Origin: Zea mays
Taxonomy: Eukaryota; Streptophyta; Magnoliopsida; Poales; Poaceae
Length of the DNA: 64,000 bases
Reading direction: 5' to 3'
NCBI RefSeq assembly: GCF_902167145.1
Contig: NC_050103.1
Coordinates: 30,744,001 to 30,808,000 of the forward strand
Part shown: piece after piece, positions 56,972-64,000 of the stretch
Numbering within the stretch: position 1 is the stretch's first letter
Layout of the letters: each line of letters begins with the position of its first letter
Position numbers and translations under genes: made by a program
The notes under the pieces: model-generated
Seen by the model: the letters and a program-made list of their open reading frames with translations, nothing else
What the model was told of the DNA's origin: nothing
Database searches by the model: none

Positions 56972-57970
56972 CTATCTTGGTCTTGCAGTCGGGATTGCCA
57001 TAAGGCTGGTGTCCACGTCGAGGTGAGCGGTATGGGTGCTGAGTCCCGACGGGAGCGGGGGAACCATCATCCAGGTGACAACGCTCCGCGCGCTCAGCCC
57101 GCAACTGGGCGATCTCAGCACGACCCTACTCAACTCGTCTAGTGCATGGTCCAGCTCTGTGTTTAGCACGGCGGCTAGGTTGACTGTGCTGCTCAACCTA
57201 GGATTGTCCTCACCGACAGGTGAAATAATCACGCCTCTTGTGCTGCCAGATGGATGACAGGGGTAATACTTCAGGTTGAGACCGTCGGCTACCCCGCCGA
57301 GAACTGAGCAGTAGTGTGAAAGCGCACGCCGTGCGGCATCCTGCATGGCCGCCTCAGCTGAGTCCCGCTCAGAGATGGAATAGTGCTCTGAGCAGACCTC
57401 AGCACCCCAGAGACTGTTCTCCGGACGGCGCACCAAGCAGGTCACCTCCCAGCGGTCCGGGTAGACCCCGCGATTGTGCTGGAAGACCATACATCGATAC
57501 TCGATAAACCAGGTACGTCGGTCAAGTGCCCGACGTAGCAGGGTGTCGAGCGCATCGTGGAAGTGACACCCGCGAGCAGCGTCGCGAGTGATGGGTCGAG
57601 CAACCCATCCTTCCGACTCTTGGTCAGCAGAAAAGTCGGTGTCGTGGCTCGAGCTGTCGTCGCCACCTCCGTCGTCTGGGCCTCCTCCAGCAGCTACTCC
57701 AGGGGCTGGGGCGTCATGTGGTGGTGTAGGGGGCACCTCCAAGGGAAGCACAGGGGAGCAGCTCCTCACAGACTCTATCTCCTGCTGGAGCGAGAAAGAA
57801 GAGCCCTGCTGCTCCTGTCGTCGACGTTCCTGCTCCTCATGCAGGCGGTGGTGCAGTCTCTCCAATTGGCTGGACTGACCGGCCACGGGACGGTGAAGCG
57901 GACGCTCCGCGAGACGGGAAGGTAAGAAGGGGATGACAGACTTCCGTGCGGTGTGTCTAAGACGAGCCAT
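56972..57970 (-). CDS. Extra ORF of element E, 332 codons, dsRNA-binding-like segment
   Basis: Sense-strand ORF between the primer site and gag, starting at 57970 (MARLRHTARKS). Residues about 30-60 are Gln/Glu/Arg-rich and probably helical, followed by a Pro/Gly/Asp-rich linker. Residues about 138-215 have the order helix, three strands, helix with WFIEYRCMVF, WEVTCLV, and SAEAAMQDAARRALSHY, which resembles a double-stranded RNA-binding domain by pattern (inference). After about residue 280 the frame seems shifted: another frame would give a regular coiled coil, so a one-base change near 57127 probably altered the C-terminus. It is not Gag or Pol. Element D has a shorter unrelated-looking ORF in this place. 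Confidence 0.6.
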   Translation of the reverse strand: MARLRHTARKSVIPFLPSRLAERPLHRPVAGQSSQLERLHHRLHEEQERRRQEQQGSSFSLQQEIESVRSCSPVLPLEVPPTPPHDAPAPGVAAGGGPDDGGGDDSSSHDTDFSADQESEGWVARPITRDAARGCHFHDALDTLLRRALDRRTWFIEYRCMVFQHNRGVYPDRWEVTCLVRRPENSLWGAEVCSEHYSISERDSAEAAMQDAARRALSHYCSVLGGVADGLNLKYYPCHPSGSTRGVIISPVGEDNPRLSSTVNLAAVLNTELDHALDELSRVVLRSPSCGLSARSVVTWMMVPPLPSGLSTHTAHLDVDTSLMAIPTARPR

Positions 57971-58230
57971 CTACAAAAGACACCGCAAGCAAAAGAGTGA
58001 GAACAGAACTAGTATGACCAACAAGTAATGAACCATAAATAAATGAAGGATTAGAATAAAACACAATTTTCAGCAAGGTATAATATATAGTAGAACATAG
58101 GTTTGGTCGATATGACCAACTTTTGAAGGGATACCAAAGTCAAGGCAGGGACATAGGTCTATAATCCTTAGAACGACCATTCTACTCTAGGTTAGCGGTC
58201 CTACAGTCAGCACGGCTTTGATACCACTTA
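57971..58230 (-). other. Leader and primer binding site of element E
   Basis: The primer site TGGTATCAAAGCC (- strand, 58226-58214) lies four bases inside the 5' LTR and resembles the initiator-methionine tRNA complement. The leader of about 240 bases to the extra ORF has no other gene. Confidence 0.75.
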
Positions 58231-61200
58231 TGTCACACCTGGTTTTAGAAGGCAAACCGAATGCGAACCATGTACGTGCCAGGATCAGCAATTCACGTAC
58301 ACAGCAGTTACATAACATGGACATCATCACACAGTGCTCAAATAGTATTAAAAAGGGAAATAGTCGATTACATCATATTTCTGAGACATCCATATAGTCT
58401 TTACAATAAATCAAAGTGCGAAAACGAAACGTAGATAAACGCGGCCTTCACAGGCAGTCGACTAGGGGTTATCGCTAACCCACGCCTAGAACTCGTCGTA
58501 GTCTTGGAACTCCTGGAAGTCTCCTTCCACGGCTTCATCTTCTCCTGAGCAGTGGTTGCAATGCTGACAACCTGGGGATGGGGGGGGGTTTGGTGTGTAG
58601 AGCAAGGGTGAGTACACATCAACATACTCAACAAGTATCCTGTTTGGCTGTAGTGGACTAGCTTTATGTGGGGGTAAGTCAAGCAGTTGCTTTTAGTTGG
58701 TCAGATTATTATTACTAGTAGAGAAAGCCAAGTTTTAGATTTAGCCCACGTTATTAACCCAAACGTACTCCTTTCCAAACAAAAAGAGTACCACTTACCA
58801 TTACCAGAGTCAAAACCAAGAACCATCAATCTCATTGCCACCTACAAATCCGAACATCTCTATTCAAGTATCACTAATCATTGGAGCTCCCTTGGCCGCT
58901 CATAACCGTGAGCACGGCTGATATATCAGTTTTCAAACACTCTGCAGAGGTTGTGCACTTTACCCACAAGCCGTGATTCCCTTTCTGCCCGGAGAGAGCT
59001 ACTCCCCATTGACCACTACCTAGGTGGTCCAGCAGGGCATCACTACGTAGCCTTTACAAAGATTCCCCGGGGCTGTAGCCGCCCGTTAGGTTTCCTAAAT
59101 GCACTGCACTCCTCCCCAAGGGGCGAACCCAAGCTTGGCAGAGCGAGCCGCATACATAGAGCCCCATTGACGGCACGACGGCTAAGCAAACTACACCCCG
59201 ACTCCTCTAATTATTCAGCTAAGGGCACCCCATTCCACCCTCATGGTTGCACTGTTTTCCCGGGCGGTCATCCAACGAACAGGTCCTTACGGAGAGGCAC
59301 TCGAGAAACCGCTCGAGCCCCCTTGAAGGACACAAGTATAACATCATAATAAAAGAGGGGAAAACAGCGTATCATTGATAATTCTCATCATGTTCATTGA
59401 TTAGAGTTGAGCAATAGCATAAAACTAAGCAATAATAATCCAACCCAGATAGGTAACAAGGACATGGATAACAAAAGCTAGTCAATCCTTAGGTATAAAT
59501 GTGTAATGCGGGAGGTGAATTAAAGAATGTATAGGACAGAGATAGGTCAAGGGACACTTGCCTCCACCAACCGACTGCTGCTCAGGGGCTTCTCCTGCGA
59601 GTTCTTCGGGCTCTTCAACCGGATCGTTCTCTATGCGAGCGCAAACATACATACATCCACACATTTAATACAAAAGAACAGTACACCATACAATAGGATG
59701 CAATAAATAAACAGACGTTCCACGCGGGCTCGCAATTACGGTTAAGAGAGAAAGAGGAAAAGACAGTCGAGAAACGATCATGTTACATTATTATAAATTA
59801 AACCACTCGTTCGATTGAAGGGCATTAATGTGGACACTACGTTTAGCATAAAGTAAAGTCATGTTTCATGTCTAATCATTGTAAGCGATTGAAGATAAAT
59901 TTAAAGGATTGTCGCGCGGCCAGACGCGCGACATAGCACTTTAAATTGAATTAAGAAATCAACGACTCGTCGTGCGACCGAGCGCACAACGAGACACTTG
60001 CATTAATTATAAAGAGACGTTAAGCTTCGCGCGACGAAACGCACGACAGCATACGTCAACTGAACTAAGTTTAAAGTGGAACGTCGCGTGACTACACGCG
60101 CGACGTCACACATTAAACAACTTGAAATTAAAATGGATCGTCGTACGACGAAGCGCACGACGCAACACATCAATAGGATCTGAAATTAGATAAATTCATC
60201 GCGCGATGAAGCGCGCGACGCAGCACGCTAACTTACGGAGTTTGAAATTAACTACAAACCCAAAAATAATCACCGCGCGCGTGGGTTTGCGCACGCGGGA
60301 ACGCGTTAGGGGGAGGCCAAGCGAGTCGCGCCGGGGGCTGAGGCCGCGCGCCGGGGCAGGGGCCGCGCCGGGGGCAGGGGACCGCGCCGAGGGGCCGGGG
60401 AGGCCGCGTCAGGGGCCGAACGCCGCGCCGGGCCGGGCCGCGTCGGGGGCAAGGCCGCCGCGCCGGGGAGCGTGCAGTGGGCGGGCGGACCACGCCGGGG
60501 ACGGGGGTGCCGCCGCGGGGAGGGGGCAGGGGTGGGCGCCGCCGCGCAGGGGCCGGGACGGGGGCGGGCGCCGCCGCGCAGGGGGAGGGGTAGGGGCAGG
60601 GCGGGCACCGCGCCGGGGCCAAGGCGGGGGCGGGCGCCGCCACGCAGGGGGGCCGGGGCGGGGGCGAGCGCCACCGGGGCAGGCCGCCGCGCGCAGGGGC
60701 AAGCTGGGCGAGCGCCGCCACGGGCAGGGGCACGCGCGCAGGGAAGAGAAGGGGAGGGAGAGGGAGAGAGAGGAGAAGGGAAGGGGAGGGGAAAAACTCA
60801 CCTCCGAGGATCCAACTCCGGCGATCACCGTCTCCTAAACCTAGGGCACCACGGGGAGAGAGAGGTGGGAGAGGGAGAGGGAGGTTGCTGCGTGGGAAAT
60901 CCAAATGAGAGAGGGATAGGAGGAGGGGGCGCATGAGGAGTGTGGGGCGCCGGGGGCGCGCGGGCCGGCTGGGCCGGGCTGGGCTGGGCTGGATTGGGCC
61001 GGGCCACTTCGCGGATCGAAACCCACGACGCGCACGACTATCAAACAAACTACAATCGCGAACCAAAAACCGAGACGGAACGAGACGAACACGCGACATC
61101 AGACAAAGAAATGCGCTTCGGCATGATGCAATACCCATGACACTTAGGTTTTGGTTTATACATGACACGGACACCTGTCACTATACTGGTTTAAAATTGG

Positions 61201-61296
61201 GAAGAAAGAGCGAAACAGGAAGAGAAAAGTGAGTAACACCCGAATTTGGTGAGAGAAAAGAAGAAAAAATTCTACCGCCAAATTCAGGGCGTTACA
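58231..61296 (-). repeat. 5' LTR of element E (right end)
   Basis: 3,066 bp, partner of 38995-42271, with scattered substitutions and a shorter GC-rich block (about 60310-60790). The palindromic GTCGCGCGAC series is at about 59905-60230. TSD TACGC follows at 61297-61301. Confidence 0.93.
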
Positions 61297-61301
61297 TACG
61301 C

Positions 61302-61703
61302 CCTCTGTCGAGAATGGGGTGGCGTGGAGGTGGAGGCATGAGGGGAGAGAGAAAAGAAGTAGAATGGCGAACAAGGTGGTGGCAATTGAGGCGAGGACCA
61401 TTATTATCGTGTGAAGGTATAGATGGCCAAATGAGCTGTGTTGGCGAGTCGGCCCGAGGCACGACCTATTTAATAGTGTCTGGGCCAACCTAGCACGAGC
61501 GCCGTGCGGTGCTTGGGCCTTAGCCTCGGCCCGTATTGCTGGCCCGGCCCGACACGATTATTTTTTATTTTACAAAAATCATATATACATATGTACAATT
61601 TATATTAAATATTATAAACACTTGAGCATGATGTTCTATTGTTTAGAGAGATTCGCCCAGTGTCTCCCACCCTTCTTCCATCAGAGTGTGGGTTTCAAAC
61701 CCC
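61302..61703. other. Flanking DNA after element E
   Basis: On the - strand the first 100 bases encode a hydrophobic, signal-peptide-like start (ATG at 61401, MVLASIATTLFAILLLF) that is cut by element E; its continuation at 38989 runs into a stop after 19 codons. The rest holds GGCCCGAGGCACGAC and CGGCCCGGCCCGACACG words common in grass repeats and an AT-rich stretch. No complete gene. Confidence 0.35.
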
Positions 61704-62380
61704 ACCTCCTGCATCGCTTTTTAACATAACCCACCTCCTGCACCGCTTTTTAACATTTTACGCTGAGTTTATTTGGAAGAAATATAGGGACTTTTTTGTA
61801 AAAAGATGACGCAGGACAATCGTTGAAACTGGTGCTTTAAGTATAGTAAAGAGTAGAGATATGTTTCACTACCGGACTCGCGGCCTTTGCCGAGTGTCTT
61901 AGACACAATGTTACATTCGGCAATATTTTATCGGCAAATAATTATTTGTCGAGTACTTTTTTTCGGACACTCGACTTTGTCGAGTGCAGCACTCGGCAAA
62001 TTAAGAATCGAAAAAACCCCCAAAACAGTAAACCAATTTTTACCTCCTGCATCGCTTTTTAACATAACCCACCTCCTGCACCGCTTTTTAACATTTTACG
62101 CTGAGTTGATTTGGAAGAAATGTAGGGACTTTTTTTGTAAAAATATGATGTAGGATAACCGTTGAAACTGGTGCTTTAAGTATAGTAGAGGGTAGAGATA
62201 TGTTTCGCTACCGAACTCGCGGTCTTTGCCGAGTGTTTTAGACACAGTGTTACATTCGACAAATATTTTATCGGTAAAGGATTATTTGCCGAGTACTTTT
62301 TTCGGACTTTGCCGAGTGCAGCACTCGGCAAATTAAGAATCGAAAAAACCCCCAAAAAACAGTAAACCAAATTTTAAATT
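61704..62380. mobile_element. Tandemly duplicated CACTA-type transposon end
   Basis: Two copies of a unit of about 338 bases (61704-62041 and 62042 to about 62380). Each contains a terminal motif CACTACCGGACTCGCGG (61867; CGCTACCGAACTCGCGG at 62206 in the second) followed by CTTTGCCGAGTGT and inverted GCCGAGTGCAGCACTCGGCAAA words, the subterminal repeats of grass CACTA elements. No transposase is present. The whole unit, including sequence outside the CACTA end, is duplicated. Confidence 0.7.
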
Positions 62381-62547
62381 ATGGGAACAACTATCCAACC
62401 ACTACCCATCGCCCTATCATTTTAAATCAAATGATGTATTGTGAATGATGAGATTCGCACTCGCAACCTATCTCTCGCGCATACCCTCCTTTACCACTAT
62501 ACTACAATATAAATTATGTCTATATTACGTTTTTATTCCTTATGTAC
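62381..62547. other. Flanking DNA before element G
   Basis: AT-rich, no gene. TGTAC at 62543-62547 would be the target duplication of G, but the other end is outside the window. Confidence 0.45.
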
Positions 62548-63146
62548 TGTTGGGGACTTGTTCTCAAATGCTATGAGTTAAGAACAAGGCAACACAGAGA
62601 ATGTTAAACGATAAAGTCCTTCGTCCTTTGAAGCATTATTTCCCTTAGGATATAACGATCTTCGGACGAAGGTCATGAAGGACGAACCTTCATCATCACA
62701 GTAAACATTAATGAAAGACGAAGCATATGAAACATAAAAGATAGCATGAATAATCATATAACATTATTCATTTAACTTTATTATATCATCATAGAGAAAT
62801 AGAAACAATATCGAATTATAAATGTACCTTCGGCTTGGAAGGAGATGAAAATACAAGTATGACGCAAAAGCAAATGTCAAGTCCGTGTGAACAGTACGGG
62901 GGTACTGTTCACCTATTTATAGGCACGGGGTACGACCCATACAAAATTACATACATGCCCTTTACATTTGGTGATAATTCTATAGCACTCTATCGAGGTC
63001 TAAATGGCCTTTTCATCTTTAAGTCGGTTCCCTTTTCTGCGAACATGCCGAAGCTTTCCTGCTTCACAGCTTCGGCGCTGTGTCAACCTTTGTATCTTTT
63101 GAGCTTCTCCCTTGAAGACCTTCGGCGACGAAGCATAGACCCAACA
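62548..63146 (-). repeat. 3' LTR of element G
   Basis: 599 bp, TGTTGGGGAC...GACCCAACA. It shares with F the CTATTTATAGG box (- strand TATAAATA, 62921-62914), the GAACAGTAC/GTACTGTTC stem at 62889-62910 and a high density of CGAAG/CTTCG, but has many substitutions, so it is a diverged subfamily. Confidence 0.88.
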
Positions 63147-63412
63147 GTAGCCCCTTTCGCGGTGCTAGATCGTTTTTCGTAACGAGCTTGATCCGTGAAA
63201 AAAGTCTCTTAAGCTTCGGGGAGCCGAAGGTCCAAAAAACACCTTCCCTGAGCTCGTTGCCGAGAAACGATTTAATTTCCCAGCACGTAGCGGTCCCACC
63301 TTGCAGAGTTTACTGTTTGTCCCTGCGGTCCACTGCGCAGCGAGCGCAAGCGGGTGTGCGCCTGGTGTAAAAACTCTGGCGCTTCGCCTTCTTACCTGCA
63401 GCACTATATAAA
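63147..63412 (+). promoter_or_regulatory. Promoter region and TATA box of the antisense gene of element G
   Basis: Closely similar to 46776-47041, from GTAGCCCCTTTCGCGGTG to the TATA box CTATATAAA at 63404-63412. The similarity continues through the leader (GTGAAGTTACCACAGCATTC) to the ATG. Confidence 0.68.
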
Positions 63413-63579
63413 CAGACGAGTAGGTGTGAAGTTACCACAGCATTCATTGCTATTTGCACTGTTTCCCTGCCAAAATTTTTAACCATCACCGAAGCTTGTC
63501 TGTTAGAACCGAACGAAGCTGCAGTTTGAAACCTGCTTCGGAGGAAGAAAATTTTAAAGTTTCACAAGTTCATAATTGA

Positions 63580-64000
63580 ATGGCCAGAGTCCGCTCTACC
63601 GCCAGGGTTGAGCGCGAGGGGGAGGAAACTGAAGCTTCGGAGACTCTTCCCATCTCCGAAGCCATGCAACGATCGGGTCTACTGACTTCAGAAAAGATCC
63701 CTCATGATGATGCAAAACAAGCAGAACAAGCAATCGCTGAAGCAGAGGAAGAAGATATTGAGGAAACTGATTCCGAAGATGATTACCGCATTGCCATGCC
63801 AAGCAAGCCGAGCCACTTGGACTTCGGGAAATCTACTGTTTTGAAGGCTGATTTGTCCAAGATGGTAAAAGCGGGCTTTTTTACTGAAAATCAGAAGAAG
63901 TTGTTGCGCTTCGGTGGAGAAGAGACTACCCCGAAGCCAGAGAAGGATGAGATTGTTATTTTTAAAAGTTTTCTAAAGGCTGGATTAAGGTTCCCCCTTC
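63580..64000 (+). CDS. Antisense gene of element G, N-terminal part
   Basis: Open from the ATG at 63580 to the window edge (140 codons), homologous to the start of 47208: MARVRSTARVEREGEETEAS, then the acidic region and IVIFKSFLKAGLRFPL. Differences from F include a small insertion near residue 47 and many substitutions without a stop. It runs off the window inside the PF04195-like region. Confidence 0.8.
   Translation, partial: MARVRSTARVEREGEETEASETLPISEAMQRSGLLTSEKIPHDDAKQAEQAIAEAEEEDIEETDSEDDYRIAMPSKPSHLDFGKSTVLKADLSKMVKAGFFTENQKKLLRFGGEETTPKPEKDEIVIFKSFLKAGLRFPL

Larger units (their letters stand above)
38995..61296 (-). mobile_element. Element E: Gypsy chromovirus with extra ORF, split by F
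   Basis: Bounded by LTRs of 3,277 bp (left) and 3,066 bp (right) with TSD TACGC (38990-38994, 61297-61301). Without F and its duplicated target site the element is about 12.6 kb. On the - strand the order is LTR, primer site, extra ORF, gag, protease, RT, RNase H, integrase, chromodomain-like tail, LTR. All coding parts from gag to the end stay in one frame interrupted only by nonsense codons. The LTR length difference comes largely from a GC-rich internal repeat. Confidence 0.93.
62548..64000 (-). mobile_element. Element G: second Tat-like element of the F family, partial
   Basis: It starts with a 599 bp LTR (TGTTGGGGACTTGTTCTC) clearly related to the LTR of F, followed by the same promoter segment and the start of the same antisense gene. 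By analogy with F this is the 3' end of an element on the - strand whose pol lies beyond the window. F and G lie in the same orientation about 6.7 kb apart. Confidence 0.9.

Overview
The window reads as intergenic DNA of a large grass genome, most likely maize or a close relative (inference, from nested LTR retrotransposon families, a Sirevirus-type Copia element, long-LTR chromoviruses and CACTA-type ends carrying the TTTGCCGAGTG motif). About 96% of the 64 kb is LTR retrotransposon. I see no convincing host gene, tRNA, rRNA or CRISPR array.

Layout. Element A (Copia/Sirevirus, + strand, 545-38518, TSD GTCAA) is the oldest frame and is broken by three insertions: B (Gypsy, Tat-like, - strand, 2996-14649, TSD AGCAA) in its gag; C (a 4.6 kb solo LTR in reverse orientation, 16432-21026, TSD TCTGG) in its pre-integrase region; and D (Gypsy chromovirus with 4,028 bp LTRs, + strand, 24122-37817, TSD AGCTC) in its 3' LTR. 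After about 470 bp of flank comes E (Gypsy chromovirus, - strand, 38995-61296, TSD TACGC), whose gag is split by F (Gypsy, Tat-like, - strand, 46189-55870, TSD GTTCA). A flank of about 1.2 kb with a tandemly duplicated CACTA end leads to G (same family as F, - strand, 62548 to beyond the window).

The most interesting content is in B, F and G. Each carries, next to its 3' LTR and on the strand opposite to gag-pol, a separate gene with its own TATA box. The gene is interrupted by short GT-AG introns (two in F, four in my model of B) and encodes a protein of roughly 900-1,100 residues. Its N-terminal part resembles the family known as 'putative gypsy type transposon' (PF04195-like), followed by basic nuclear-localisation-like stretches and a coiled coil. 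Such introns can persist in a retroelement because the genomic RNA that is reverse transcribed comes from the other strand. In F the antisense gene is intact, the two 587 bp LTRs look identical, pol is one uninterrupted 1,317-codon frame, and gag is absent. F therefore looks like a very recent insertion that would need Gag in trans. B, F and G are also densely studded with the pentamer CGAAG/CTTCG in LTRs, both coding strands and tandem repeats.

How the parts work together: in each Tat-like element sense gag-pol and the antisense gene run towards each other, and tandem repeats lie between their 3' ends (79-80 bp units in B; 47 bp and about 60/80 bp units in F). Both chromoviruses carry an extra sense ORF between the primer binding site and gag; the one in E has a segment resembling a double-stranded RNA-binding domain. 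Apart from F pol and the antisense genes, the gag-pol regions are damaged by stops, frameshifts or deletions.
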